DNA of 47,729 bases, from contig NZ_APHY01000030.1 in the NCBI RefSeq assembly GCF_000417505.1, positions 1 to 47,729 on the forward strand. The letters run 5' to 3'. This stretch comes from Megasphaera sp. NM10 (GTDB lineage Bacteria; Bacillota; Negativicutes; Veillonellales; Megasphaeraceae). The position numbers and the translations under genes were made by a program. The notes below the pieces were generated by a model that saw nothing but the letters and a program-made list of their open reading frames with translations, was not told the origin of the DNA and made no database searches. Shown in pieces: positions 6,823 to 15,029 of the stretch; position 1 is the first letter of the stretch; every line of letters begins with the position of its first letter.

Positions 6823-7620
6823 TTAAGCTTTTGCTTTTTTCGGCACTAAATCACCGATCCGGTCCAGGATATAATGGGGCTGGTAAGAGAACTGCTGGAT
6901 ATTTTCCCGATTAGAGACACCGCTCATGACCAAGACTGTTTCCATACCTGATTCTACCCCACCGATGATGTCCGTATCCATCCGGTCGCCAATCATGACG
7001 GCTTCTTCGGAATGGACGCCCAGCTTTTTCAAGCCAGTGCGCATCATTAATGGATTCGGCTTGCCGATGAAGTAAGCTTTCTTCCCCGTAGCCAGTTCAA
7101 TCGGTGCAATCAAGGCCCGGCAGGCCGGGATAACGCCCCGGTCACTAGGACTGGTCATATCGCCATTGGTGCCAATAAGCTTGGCCCCTTTGTTGATCAG
7201 CTCGGTTGCCTTGATGATCATTTCATAATTATAGCCTGTCGTTTCGCCGACGACTACGTATTCCGGATTGACATCATTGAAAGGAATACCAACTTCATAC
7301 AGAGCATTGATCAGGCCATGGGCTCCGATGATGTAAGCCGAACAGCCTGGAGCCTGGGTTTTCAGGAAATGAGCCGTCGCCAGGGCGCTCGTATAAAAAT
7401 GACTTTCCTCGACATCCAGTCCCATAGACTGAAGCTTTTTGCGAAGTTCCAGCGGGGTCCGTTCACTAGAATTGGTAAGGAACAGAAACTGCTTCTTTTC
7501 TTTCTGGAGCCAGTTCACAAAATCCTTTACCCCCGGAATCAAGGTGCTGCCTTGGTAGATAACACCGTCCATATCACTGATAAAACCTTTTTTAGAACGT
7601 ATAATGTTCAAATCCCTCAT
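6823..7620 (-). CDS. HAD-IIA (NagD-like) sugar/nucleotide phosphatase
   Basis: A 265-residue cytoplasmic phosphatase of the HAD superfamily, subclass IIA. The nucleophile motif FISDMDGVIYQG lies at about residues 13-24. FLFLTNSSERTP (motif II) follows near 47, GKPNPLMM (motif III lysine) near 191 and MIGDRMDTDIIGG (motif IV) near 215. The cap domain between motifs II and III is the NagD/AraL type. Relatives act on small sugar phosphates or nucleotides, and the substrate is not predictable from sequence. It starts at an ATG with AGGGGG upstream, 28 bases after the acyl-CoA dehydrogenase stop in the same direction, so the two are probably co-transcribed. A terminator follows its stop codon directly. 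Confidence 0.88.
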   Translation of the reverse strand: MRDLNIIRSKKGFISDMDGVIYQGSTLIPGVKDFVNWLQKEKKQFLFLTNSSERTPLELRKKLQSMGLDVEESHFYTSALATAHFLKTQAPGCSAYIIGAHGLINALYEVGIPFNDVNPEYVVVGETTGYNYEMIIKATELINKGAKLIGTNGDMTSPSDRGVIPACRALIAPIELATGKKAYFIGKPNPLMMRTGLKKLGVHSEEAVMIGDRMDTDIIGGVESGMETVLVMSGVSNRENIQQFSYQPHYILDRIGDLVPKKAKA

Positions 7621-7648
7621 GAATTGGTTCCCCCTTCATTGATGAGTG

Positions 7649-8809
7649 TTATTTATTCGCCACGAAGCCGGCAATGACCATGCGCTGAACTTCGTTGGTG
7701 CCTTCGTAAATCTGCATGATCTTGGCATCGCGGACGAGTTTTTCTACCGGATATTCCCGGCTGTAACCGAAGCCGCCAAGGATCTGAACAGCTTCCAATG
7801 CGACCTGGACGGCCATGTCACCGGCAAAGCATTTGGCAATGGCAGCTTCGCGGGTATAGTTCCGTTTCGGTACGGCATAGTAGGTGTTGAGGAAGTTGAT
7901 GATTGCCGCACGGGCGACTTCGGTCTTCATGTCCATGTCAGCCAGTTTAAAGGCGATGACTTCGTGCTTGATAATCGGTTTGCCGAAGGTGACGCGTTGT
8001 TTGGCGTATTTGACCGATTCGTCAATAGCCCGCTGGGCAATGCCGACGGCCAGGGATGCGACCATAGGCCGGGCCAGGTCCAGGGTCTGCATGGCATAGA
8101 TGAAGCCCTTCCCTTCCTGACCGATGAGGTGGTCAGCCGGGATATGGACGTCCTGGAAAATGACTTCCGTCGTGTTGGACAGGCGGATGCCCATCTTATC
8201 TTCTTCCTTGCCGACAGAAACGCCTGGGCGGTCCCGTTCGACGATGAAAGCCGAAATGCCTTTGACGCCCTTTGTCTTGTCGGTAATGGCAAAGACCGTG
8301 TAGACCGAAGCGACGCCGCCGTTGGTGATGAAGCATTTCGTGCCGTTCAATACGTATTCATCGCCCTGTTTGACAGCGACTGTCGTCCCGGCTGCCGCAT
8401 CGGAGCCGGCATTGGCTTCGGTCAGGCAGAAAGCGCAGAAACCGCTGCCCTTTTCACCGGTCAGGTATTCGGCATAGAGCTTCTTCTGGGCATCCGTGCC
8501 GTGCTGGAGTACCGGTTTCAGGCCCAGGCCGGAAGCGGCAATAGCCGTAGCGACACCGGCGTCGACTTTTGCCAGTTCTTCATAGACAGCGGCAACGGTA
8601 TAATAATCCTGGCCCAGGCCGCCGTATTCTTCCGGGATTTCCAGGCCGCAGAAGCCCATGTCGACGGCTTCCTGATAGATGTCCAGTAACTTCTGGCCCG
8701 GTTCCTTAGCCTGATCCAATTCATGAACAAAAGGAGCGACTTTCTTTTCAGCAAAATCTTTAGCCAAATTGACCAGGTCCTGCTGGTCTTTCTTTAAAAT
8801 GTAACCCAT
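7649..8809 (-). CDS. Acyl-CoA dehydrogenase (short-chain type, 386 aa)
   Basis: FAD-dependent enzyme oxidising (or, with electron-transfer flavoprotein, reducing) a short acyl-CoA. The full three-domain fold is present: the N-terminal helical domain, FCAFCLTEANAGSDAAAG and KCFITNGG for FAD and substrate binding, and the C-terminal KLVRDAKIMQIYEGTNEVQR with the probable catalytic base E369. The length is typical of butyryl- or acryloyl-CoA dehydrogenases. The start is the ATG at 8807-8809 with AGGAGG nine bases upstream; a longer in-frame start at 8878 has no support. Such enzymes serve the butyrate/acrylate pathways of lactate fermenters, but no etfAB or other beta-oxidation genes are adjacent, so substrate and direction remain open. 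Confidence 0.88.
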   Translation of the reverse strand: MGYILKKDQQDLVNLAKDFAEKKVAPFVHELDQAKEPGQKLLDIYQEAVDMGFCGLEIPEEYGGLGQDYYTVAAVYEELAKVDAGVATAIAASGLGLKPVLQHGTDAQKKLYAEYLTGEKGSGFCAFCLTEANAGSDAAAGTTVAVKQGDEYVLNGTKCFITNGGVASVYTVFAITDKTKGVKGISAFIVERDRPGVSVGKEEDKMGIRLSNTTEVIFQDVHIPADHLIGQEGKGFIYAMQTLDLARPMVASLAVGIAQRAIDESVKYAKQRVTFGKPIIKHEVIAFKLADMDMKTEVARAAIINFLNTYYAVPKRNYTREAAIAKCFAGDMAVQVALEAVQILGGFGYSREYPVEKLVRDAKIMQIYEGTNEVQRMVIAGFVANK

Positions 8810-8913
8810 GATGAAAACCTCCTCTGACAGAAAATAAGCGGATGACAAACGGATATATACTATACTATTTATCATCATTCTATCAGAAATGGCCGAAAAA
8901 GCAACCGTGAGAA

Positions 8914-8948
8914 GTGGTTAGTGGTTAGTGGTTAGTGGCTAGTGGTTA
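8914..8948. repeat. Tandem heptanucleotide array (GTGGTTA x5)
   Basis: Five contiguous 7-base units, four GTGGTTA and one GTGGCTA. It resembles a single arm of the inverted heptamer arrays found at other intergenic sites. Confidence 0.85.
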
Positions 8949-8955
8949 GCATTTC

Positions 8956-9069
8956 GTAGTGGCCGTCCCAAAGGGCGGCCCGCTTCAGGATATGTGTGAT
9001 TTTTCCCAACTAGTCTGTCAGAAGAATCATCCAAATTCCGGAACGGGCTCCCCACGTGCGAGCCCCTAC
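8956..9069. repeat. MITE-like element 1, ends GTAGtGGC...GCCCCTAC
   Basis: A 114-base unit with inverted ends: GTAGTGGCCGTCCC at the left and GAGCCCCTAC at the right. Each end is itself a small palindrome (CCGTCCCAAAGGGCGG; GGGCTCCCCACGTGCGAGCCC). Related elements lie at 42880-43024 and 45406-45521. Confidence 0.65.
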
Positions 9070-9075
9070 AATGAC

Positions 9076-9125
9076 AAAAAAGGGGCTGTCGCACGAAGAT
9101 TATGTCATCATGCGCAGTCCCTTTT
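9076..9125. terminator. Degenerate terminator-family hairpin
   Basis: AAAAAGGGGCTGTCGCA and TGCGCAGTCCCTTTT form an imperfect stem. It carries the TGTCGCACGAAG core seen in several other hairpins here. No gene end is adjacent, so it may be a relic. Confidence 0.5.
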
Positions 9126-9131
9126 ACTCTA

Positions 9132-9218
9132 CAGTTTGTAGCACAGAGTTTGTCGTTTGCAGAAAAAGCCCTTAAATTTAAAGCCATCCGCTAACAACTA
9201 ACTGCTAGCTACTGACAA
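9132..9218. repeat. Heptamer-period inverted array, copy B
   Basis: Left arm: CAGTTTG, TAGCACA, GAGTTTG, TCGTTTG, CAGAAAA. Centre: AAATTTA-AAGCCAT (9174-9187) and 3 bases. Right arm: CTAACAA, CTAACTG, CTAGCTA, CTGACAA (9191-9218). All stay in 7-base register except for the 3-base step. Confidence 0.75.
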
Positions 9219-9220
9219 CA

Positions 9221-9257
9221 AAAAGGATTTGTCGCATAACGACAAACCCTTTTTTTG
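9221..9257 (-). terminator. Intrinsic terminator of tRNA-Pro
   Basis: GGATTTGTCG and CGACAAACCC pair around CATAA; the minus-strand transcript ends in a T run. The TTGTCGCAT core is shared with the other terminators in the window. Confidence 0.8.
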
Positions 9258-9260
9258 TCT

Positions 9261-9337
9261 TGGTCGGAACGGCGAGATTTGAACTCGCGACCTCTTCCAC
9301 CCCAAGGAAGCGCGCTACCAAGCTGCGCCACGTCCCG
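9261..9337 (-). tRNA. tRNA-Pro (anticodon GGG)
   Basis: Read on the minus strand, acceptor CGGGACG (9337-9331) pairs with CGTTCCG, then discriminator A and an encoded CCA. The anticodon arm CTTCC-TTGGGGT-GGAAG gives anticodon GGG for proline. The T loop is GTTCAAATC. It is a single-gene unit with its own promoter and terminator. Confidence 0.96.
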
Positions 9338-9348
9338 TCGACTTTTCT

Positions 9349-9377
9349 ATTTTAACTGATTCGACAGGACTTGTCAA
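9349..9377 (-). promoter_or_regulatory. Promoter of tRNA-Pro
   Basis: Perfect TTGACA (9372-9377), 17-base spacer, TAAAAT (9349-9354), 11 bases before the mature tRNA 5' end. Confidence 0.85.
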
Positions 9378-9381
9378 TAGT

Positions 9382-10731
9382 CTATTTGTTATCTCTTTTA
9401 CGGAAAAACGGCAGGGCTACTTCTGGGAACAGGGTATAGCTCAAAACGTCTTCCGGGCTGGCATCGGGGAATCCTTCGTCAGCCAGGGCTTTCTTCGATT
9501 TTTCCAGTTCCGGTTCCAAGTCGTCGGCCGGGCGGTGGGTGATGACCGGTTCGTCGCCGATGCACATCTTGCGGAACTTTTCATCGATCTTACCGGGGAC
9601 GCGGCCGTATTTCCCGCGGACGATGTCGCGGACTTCGTTGGTGACGATCTTATAGCGGCCATAGAGGACGTTGAGGGCTGCTGCCGAGCCGGTGATCTGG
9701 CTGGTCGGCGTAACCAGCGGCGGATAGCCGAGGTCGCGGCGGACGTTGGGCATTTCGGCCAGGACTTCGTCGAAGCGGTCTTCGGCGCCCTGGGCTTTTA
9801 GCTGGTTATAGAGGTTGGTCAGCATGCCGCCGGGAATCTGATATTTGCGGACAGCCGGATTGATCTGGCTGGGCATGGTCAATTTGAATTCGTCTTCCAG
9901 TTCTTTGCGGACATGCTTGAAGTGGTCGACGATGGACCACAGGCGGTCGACGTCGATGTCCGTATCATAGATGCTGTGCTGCAGAGCCATGACCATCGAT
10001 TCCGTCGCCGGCTGGCTGGTGATTTCGCCGAATGGCGACAAGGCCGTGTCGATGATGTCGACACCGCCTTCGATGGCCTTCATATAGGTCATTTCACCGA
10101 GGCCGCACGTACAGTGCGTGTGCAGTTCAATAGGCACGGACAAGTGCTTCTTGAGCATGCGGATCAGGTTGTATGCGTCATACGGTGACAGCAGGCCGGA
10201 CATATCCTTGATGCAGATGGAGTCGACGCCCATGTCCTGCAGTTCCTTGGCGACCTTGGTGAACGATTCCATCGTATGGATAGGGCTGATGGTATAGACC
10301 AGGGCGCCCTGGACGTGGACGGACTTCGTGTCTTTCGCCGCCTTGATGGACGATTCCAGGTTGCGCGGGTCGTTGAGGGCGTCGAAGACGCGGATGATGT
10401 CGATACCGTTATCGACGGCGCGGTTGACGAATTCGTAGACGACGTCGTCGGCATAATGGCGGTATCCTAAGATATTCTGGCCGCGGAACAACATCTGCAA
10501 GGGCGTCTTCTTGACGTGCTTCTTGATGGTCCGCAGGCGTTCCCACGGGTCTTCGTCGAGGAAGCGCATACACGTATCAAAGGTAGCGCCGCCCCAACAT
10601 TCCAGGGCATTATAGCCGACTTCATCCATCGCTTCCAGGACCGGCAGCATCTGGCGCAGGCGCATACGCGTGGCCGCAATGGACTGGTGGCCGTCGCGAA
10701 GGACCGTTTCTGTGATTTTTACTCTTGCCAT
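9382..10731 (-). CDS. Biotin-dependent carboxyltransferase subunit (PycB/OadA/5S type), no biotin domain
   Basis: A 449-residue carboxyltransferase of the transcarboxylase-5S family, which moves CO2 between carboxybiotin and pyruvate/oxaloacetate. ETVLRDGHQSIAATRMR at residues 8-24 supplies a metal-binding aspartate, DSICIKDMSGL the lysine that becomes carbamylated, and PIELHTHCTCGLG the metal-binding histidines. The C-terminal region has the post-barrel helices, then ends without the biotinyl domain (AMKM) that OadA and PycB usually carry. It must therefore work with a separate carrier protein that is not in this window. ATG start with GGAGG upstream. It follows the Elp3-like gene with a 65-base gap. 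Pyruvate carboxylase, oxaloacetate decarboxylase and transcarboxylase roles cannot be separated. Confidence 0.85.
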   Translation of the reverse strand: MARVKITETVLRDGHQSIAATRMRLRQMLPVLEAMDEVGYNALECWGGATFDTCMRFLDEDPWERLRTIKKHVKKTPLQMLFRGQNILGYRHYADDVVYEFVNRAVDNGIDIIRVFDALNDPRNLESSIKAAKDTKSVHVQGALVYTISPIHTMESFTKVAKELQDMGVDSICIKDMSGLLSPYDAYNLIRMLKKHLSVPIELHTHCTCGLGEMTYMKAIEGGVDIIDTALSPFGEITSQPATESMVMALQHSIYDTDIDVDRLWSIVDHFKHVRKELEDEFKLTMPSQINPAVRKYQIPGGMLTNLYNQLKAQGAEDRFDEVLAEMPNVRRDLGYPPLVTPTSQITGSAAALNVLYGRYKIVTNEVRDIVRGKYGRVPGKIDEKFRKMCIGDEPVITHRPADDLEPELEKSKKALADEGFPDASPEDVLSYTLFPEVALPFFRKRDNK

Positions 10732-10796
10732 TCTATTTCCTCCAATGTTGTATTTATCTTCAAAGGTTGGATGCGAAAATCATGCGTATCATCTTA

Positions 10797-11852
10797 TTAT
10801 ATCATAGTAGGCCCGGTTTTGCTATTCACATCGAGGTCATACACAGTCCGGCCCTGGCAGACACGGATATGACCAAGGGGTACCTCATCCTGATGCCAGA
10901 TCAGGTGCTGAGGCAGGCTCCAGCGGGCCGTCTTGACGGTAACGTTGCGATAGCCCCGGACGCGGGACGTATCGCGCCGGTTATAGCCGATGGTGATTGC
11001 CGGTTCATCGGGCAGGCTGCGGAGGAAGGACAGGAGCTGCCGACCATAGCGGCGAGTATCGACTAATTCGCCCATAGCCGGCGTGTAGGCCCCGGCCAGG
11101 ACCTGCGTGTCGTCGTCGAGGTCTTCCGTGGCTTGCAGGCCCGTCCGGATGCAATTTATGCCCTGTTCCAGGAAGTGCTGCTTCATGTAGGCCGCCCGGA
11201 CGACGCCTTCATGGATGGTCAAGGGCTGGTAGCGGCCGGCCCGCCAGCTGGCAGCCAGGTCCGTCCCGGCGAGGACGGCGACGGGATAGATACGGGCCAG
11301 GTCCGGCTGGAGCTGGCAGATAGCCGCCGTGGTCCGGACCAGGCTCGGCCAGTCTTCACCGGGCAGGCCGGGCATGAGCTGATGGCCGACGGTGAAGCCG
11401 TACTGCCGCAGGAGAGCCGTCGCCGCCACGACATCCCCTGACGTATGGCCCCGCCGGGCCTGCTCGAGGACGGTATCGTCCATGGACTGGACGCCCAGTT
11501 CGACGCAGGTCATGCCGTACTGCTGCAGGCGCTGCAATATCTCCGGCGTAATGCAGTCCGGCCGGGTCGAACAGCGGATGGCGTCAATCGTACCGGCCTC
11601 CAAGGCTTCGTAAGCCGGCTGCAGAAGGCCTTCCTGTACCTCCCCGGGCATGGCCGTGAAACTGCCGCCGTAGAAAGCCACTTCCCAGTGGCGCGGCGTC
11701 CGGGCCGACGCCGTATAGGACGCAATGAGACGACGCACCTCATCGGGCGACGGCAGGCCCTGATGTCCCGTAATCTGCCACTGATTACAGAAGACACAGC
11801 GGTGGGGACAGCCGATATGGGGAATGAAAATAGGGATGATAGACGTTTGCAT
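10797..11852 (-). CDS. Elp3-like radical SAM protein (351 aa)
   Basis: Starts FIPHIGCPHRCVFCNQ, a CX3CX2C radical SAM cluster site (C15, C19, C22), followed by AFYGGSFTAMP (the GGE-equivalent) and CVELGVQSMDD. This is the Elp3/COG1243 subgroup, but without the acetyltransferase domain of true Elp3. Its role is unknown. In other Firmicutes a relative sits immediately downstream of rnc and upstream of smc, and here too it follows rnc, though separated by a terminator and a repeat. ATG start with GGGAGG upstream. The stop lies 65 bases before the carboxyltransferase start. A link to RNA or tRNA modification is plausible by family, not shown here. Confidence 0.82.
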   Translation of the reverse strand: MQTSIIPIFIPHIGCPHRCVFCNQWQITGHQGLPSPDEVRRLIASYTASARTPRHWEVAFYGGSFTAMPGEVQEGLLQPAYEALEAGTIDAIRCSTRPDCITPEILQRLQQYGMTCVELGVQSMDDTVLEQARRGHTSGDVVAATALLRQYGFTVGHQLMPGLPGEDWPSLVRTTAAICQLQPDLARIYPVAVLAGTDLAASWRAGRYQPLTIHEGVVRAAYMKQHFLEQGINCIRTGLQATEDLDDDTQVLAGAYTPAMGELVDTRRYGRQLLSFLRSLPDEPAITIGYNRRDTSRVRGYRNVTVKTARWSLPQHLIWHQDEVPLGHIRVCQGRTVYDLDVNSKTGPTMI

Positions 11853-11870
11853 GATGCCTCCCGTGGAATG

Positions 11871-11902
11871 AAAAAAGGCTTGTCGTATGACGACAAGCCT
11901 TT
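11871..11902 (-). terminator. Intrinsic terminator of the fab-rnc operon
   Basis: AAAGGCTTGTCG and CGACAAGCCTTT form a perfect 12-bp stem around TATGA; the minus-strand transcript ends in six T. Same TTGTCGTATGA core as the other family members. Confidence 0.85.
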
Positions 11903-11908
11903 CAAGGT

Positions 11909-11974
11909 GTTAGCGGCTAGGGGTTAGGGGTTAGCCAAACCAGACACTAACTACTAACGGCTAACGGCTAACTG
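11909..11974. repeat. Heptamer-period inverted array, GTTAGNN / CTAACNN type
   Basis: Left arm: GTTAGCG, GCTAGGG, GTTAGGG, GTTAGCC (11909-11936). After a 10-base centre the right arm is CTAACTA, CTAACGG, CTAACGG, CTAACTG (11947-11974). The arms are reverse complements and could form one long hairpin. It sits between the rnc stop and its terminator. Confidence 0.85.
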
Positions 11975-11975
11975 C

Positions 11976-12692
11976 TCAAAAACCTTCGCCTTTCAAATCC
12001 ATGAGCGCTGTATGGGCTGCATGTTGTTCGGCGTCTTTTTTTGTTTTTCCCGATCCTTCGCCCAGGACTTTGCCGTTGACTTTGACTTCCATGTAGAAGG
12101 TCTTGTCGTGGTCCGGTCCTTCGCTGCGGCACAGTTCGTATTCGATGTGCTGCGGGCCCTTTTGCTGGACGTATTCCTGGAAGAGGGTCTTATAGTCTTT
12201 TTCATAATGGCCGCTCTTGACCAGGTCCAGGTAGCCCTTGAGCTGGTGAAGAATGAATTTACGGGCTTCTTCATAGGAACTGTCAATATAAATCGCACCG
12301 ACGACGGCTTCAAAGGCGTCGGCCATGATGCTCGGCCGCGTGCGTCCTCCCGTAGCCAGTTCCCCCTTGCCCAGGAGGATATAGTCCCCCATGTGGAACT
12401 TGGCACAGACCGAAGCCAGCGGCGTTTCGCTGACGACACTGGCCCGGGCCTTGGACAGTTCCCCTTCGGGCATGTTGGGATAATGAAGGAACAGATATTC
12501 ACCTACGACCAGGTCCAGGATGGCATCGCCCAAAAATTCCAGGCGTTCGTTGTAATAGCCGTGGCTAGCCTTGTTTTCATTGGCATAGGATGAATGGGTC
12601 AGGGCCTGATCCAAAATGAGGAGATTGTGGAATTCCTTGAGGCCCAGGACCTGTATAAATTGTTCTAACTGTTGTTTTCGTTCGGTATCCAT
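11976..12692 (-). CDS. rnc: Ribonuclease III
   Basis: Double-strand-specific endoribonuclease that matures rRNA precursors. The signature NERLEFLGDAILDLVVGEYL covers residues about 48-67 and holds the metal-binding glutamate and aspartate residues. A second acidic cluster, MADAFEAVVGAIYID, follows near 125. Residues about 160-235 are the dsRNA-binding domain with KTKKDAEQHAAHTAL. At 238 residues it is full length. It is the last gene of the FAS II operon, 17 bases after fabF, an arrangement seen in many Firmicutes (acpP-rnc linkage). The stop is followed directly by an inverted heptamer array and a terminator. Confidence 0.96.
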   Translation of the reverse strand: MDTERKQQLEQFIQVLGLKEFHNLLILDQALTHSSYANENKASHGYYNERLEFLGDAILDLVVGEYLFLHYPNMPEGELSKARASVVSETPLASVCAKFHMGDYILLGKGELATGGRTRPSIMADAFEAVVGAIYIDSSYEEARKFILHQLKGYLDLVKSGHYEKDYKTLFQEYVQQKGPQHIEYELCRSEGPDHDKTFYMEVKVNGKVLGEGSGKTKKDAEQHAAHTALMDLKGEGF

Positions 12693-12709
12693 CAGGTCAG
12701 TCTTCTTTA

Positions 12710-13963
12710 TTATTCAGCGTACTTCTTGAAGAGCAGGGTTGCATTATGGCCGCCGAAACCGAAGGAGTTGGAAATGGCGACGTTGACGTCAGCTTCTACG
12801 GCTTTATTGGGTACATAATTGAGGCCCAGTTCTTTCAATTCGTCTTCCGGTTCGACGAGGTTGATCGTCGGATGGACCTTGCCCGTTTCGATGGTCATGG
12901 CGCAGGCAATGGCTTCGACAGCGCCGGCAGCGCCGAGGAGATGGCCGGTCATGGATTTCGTCGAGCTGATGAGCATGTCTTTGGCATGGTCGCCGAAGAC
13001 GCGGGCAATGGCCTTCGATTCGTTGAGGTCGTTGAGGTGCGTCGACGTACCGTGAGCATTGACGTAATCGACGTCTTCCGGCTGGAGGCCGGCATCTTTG
13101 ACGGCCAGAGCCATGCATTTGGACTGCTGGATGCCTTCCGGAGCCGGAGCCGTGATGTGATAAGCGTCGGCATTGCTGCCATAACCGCCGATTTCACAGT
13201 AAATGTGAGCGCCGCGTTTCTTAGCATGTTCCAGTTCTTCCAGGAAGACGACGCCGGCGCCTTCACCCATGACGAAACCATCGCGGTCTTTATCGAAGGG
13301 GCGCGATGCATGAGCCGGGTCATCGTTGCGCGTGCTCAAAGCTTTCATAGCAGCAAAGCCAGCTACGGCACCGGGAGATACAGCGGCTTCGGTACCACCG
13401 GCAACAGCGGCGTCGAGTTCGCCGCGCTGGATCATGCGGTAAGCAGCGCCGATGGAGTTCGTGCCTGTGGCACAAGCCGTGACGACGCTGGCACAATGGC
13501 CCTGGAGGCCGAAGAAGATGGATACCTGGCCCGATGCCATGTTGGCAATCATCTTCGGTACGACGAAGGGGTTGACGCGGGACGGACCTTTCGCGAACAA
13601 GCCTTTGTACAAGTTGTGGAGCGTTTCCATACCGCCAATGCCCGTACCGATGATGGTGCCGATGCGGTCGCGGTCTTCTTCATCCAGATTGATTTTGGAA
13701 TCGTCAAGAGCCAGTTTGGCAGCAGCTACGGAGAACTGCGTGGACGGGTCCATATGGCGGGCTTCTTTACGGTCGATGCCGTAGTCAGCGGGGTTAAAAT
13801 CTTTGACTTCGCCGGCAATGCGGGCAGCATATTCGGTTGCGTCAAAGTGGGTAATGGGGCCGATGCCGTTTTCGCCGTTGAGCAGGGCATTCCAGAAAGC
13901 ATCTTTACCGATGCCAACAGGAGAAATGACACCTAACCCTGTAATTACTACGCGTTTTTCCAA
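12710..13963 (-). CDS. fabF: 3-oxoacyl-[ACP] synthase II
   Basis: Condenses malonyl-ACP with acyl-ACP in the elongation cycle. Catalytic cysteine C164 lies in VVTACATGTNS, and the two histidines lie in VNAHGTSTHLND and SMTGHLLGAAG, the Cys-His-His triad of KAS II. The last residues, GGHNATLLFKKY, are the usual KAS end. I place the start at TTG (13961-13963) because GAGGTG lies six bases upstream; the GTG three codons earlier overlaps that site. The protein then begins MEKRVVITGLG. It sits between fabK and rnc in the operon and should also provide acyl chains of the lengths needed by LpxA and LpxL. Confidence 0.95.
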   Translation of the reverse strand: MEKRVVITGLGVISPVGIGKDAFWNALLNGENGIGPITHFDATEYAARIAGEVKDFNPADYGIDRKEARHMDPSTQFSVAAAKLALDDSKINLDEEDRDRIGTIIGTGIGGMETLHNLYKGLFAKGPSRVNPFVVPKMIANMASGQVSIFFGLQGHCASVVTACATGTNSIGAAYRMIQRGELDAAVAGGTEAAVSPGAVAGFAAMKALSTRNDDPAHASRPFDKDRDGFVMGEGAGVVFLEELEHAKKRGAHIYCEIGGYGSNADAYHITAPAPEGIQQSKCMALAVKDAGLQPEDVDYVNAHGTSTHLNDLNESKAIARVFGDHAKDMLISSTKSMTGHLLGAAGAVEAIACAMTIETGKVHPTINLVEPEDELKELGLNYVPNKAVEADVNVAISNSFGFGGHNATLLFKKYAE

Positions 13964-13996
13964 AGTTTTCACCTCATTATAAAAAGTAACGTACTA

Positions 13997-14968
13997 TCAG
14001 TCGGGAATGGCTTCCATTTCCCGTTTGATGTTGGCAAATATATCCTTGACCGGCAGAATGTCGTGGATTTCCATCATGCGCCTGCCGGAAAATACCAGAC
14101 CTGTTTCGACATCACCCTGCTGAGCCCGCGTCAATGCCCGGATGATGCAGTATTTATGACTGCACTTCTTGAGACACTGGTCACATGTTTCCGGCTTCGG
14201 TGCCGTCCCCAGGAGGATCCGTTCGGAGAAAGGCGTGCGGATAGCCTGGCCGGGAAGGCCGACAGGACTGTGTATGAGGATGAAGTCTTCCGGTTTATTG
14301 GCCCGGAGATAGACTTTCTTCAATTCTTCAGAACCATTCGATTCAACGCTGGCAGCAAAGCGGCTGCCCATCTGGACGCCATTGGCGCCGAGGCGGAGCA
14401 TTTCCGCAATGTCTTCACCATGCAGTACCCCGCCGGCACCGATAACAGGGATGTCAACGGCAGCGCGGACTTCCGGCACGATGAGGCGGCTCGAACGGTT
14501 GGTCCCCAAATGCCCGCCTGCTTCAGCTCCTTCGACGACGACGGCCGAAGCACCCAGGGATTGGGATATTTTAGCTAGTTTGGCAGAAGACACAATAGGG
14601 ACAATAGGCGTGCCCGATGCTTTGCCCCAGGCGAACATGTCCCGGGAAAAGCCTGCGCCTGCCACAACCAGATCGATTCCTTCTTCAATAGCAGTAGTCA
14701 CGATGCCCTTGAATTCACGGGCTGCAACCATTACGTTTATACCTATGATTCCATGAGGAGACAATTTTCTGGCTAACTTAATTTCATATCGCAATTCGTC
14801 AAAAGGCATGCCAGATGCCGCAATAAGGCCGATACCGCCTTCATTGGCCACGGCTGCAGCCAGCCGGGCTGTGGACAAACGGATGGCCATGCCGCCCTGA
14901 ATGATTGGCACCTTTGCTACGAGCTTACCTATTCTTAATTCTGGCAGCTTCACTCTGTTTTCCTCCAT
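13997..14968 (-). CDS. fabK: Enoyl-[ACP] reductase II (FabK-like) with extra Cys cluster
   Basis: FMN-dependent TIM-barrel enzyme of the nitronate monooxygenase/FabK family. IIQGGMAIRLSTARLAAAVANEGG opens the barrel (residues 22-45), VVEGAEAGGHLG holds the active-site histidine H153, and PVIGAGGVLHGEDIAEML plus GVQMGSRF bind FMN phosphate. Its place between acpP and fabF, with no other enoyl reductase in the operon, supports the FabK role. Unlike the well-known FabK it has four cysteines near the C-terminus (C262, C265, C269, C274) in CX2CX3CX4C spacing, suggesting a bound metal or Fe-S cluster. At 323 residues it is close to the normal FabK length. A plain nitronate monooxygenase is possible but less likely. 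Confidence 0.85.
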   Translation of the reverse strand: MEENRVKLPELRIGKLVAKVPIIQGGMAIRLSTARLAAAVANEGGIGLIAASGMPFDELRYEIKLARKLSPHGIIGINVMVAAREFKGIVTTAIEEGIDLVVAGAGFSRDMFAWGKASGTPIVPIVSSAKLAKISQSLGASAVVVEGAEAGGHLGTNRSSRLIVPEVRAAVDIPVIGAGGVLHGEDIAEMLRLGANGVQMGSRFAASVESNGSEELKKVYLRANKPEDFILIHSPVGLPGQAIRTPFSERILLGTAPKPETCDQCLKKCSHKYCIIRALTRAQQGDVETGLVFSGRRMMEIHDILPVKDIFANIKREMEAIPD

Positions 14969-15029
14969 TCAAGATACCGGGAGGGGAAGACATGCAACAT
15001 GCCTCCCCCTTCGGGCTCTTATTGCGTAC

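Larger units (their letters stand above)
8810..9260. other. Gene-free 450-base stretch filled with repeats
   Basis: No convincing gene lies between the acyl-CoA dehydrogenase start and tRNA-Pro. In order it holds an AT-rich leader (8810-8880), a tandem heptamer array, a MITE-like element, a degenerate hairpin, a full heptamer inverted array and the tRNA terminator. Small reading frames here are made of repeat sequence and lack ribosome binding sites. Confidence 0.7.

Noticed and set aside
12746-13936. 396-codon plus-strand frame opposite fabF
   Set aside because: Antisense shadow of a well-supported gene, with biased Gly/Asp/Phe content and no domain.
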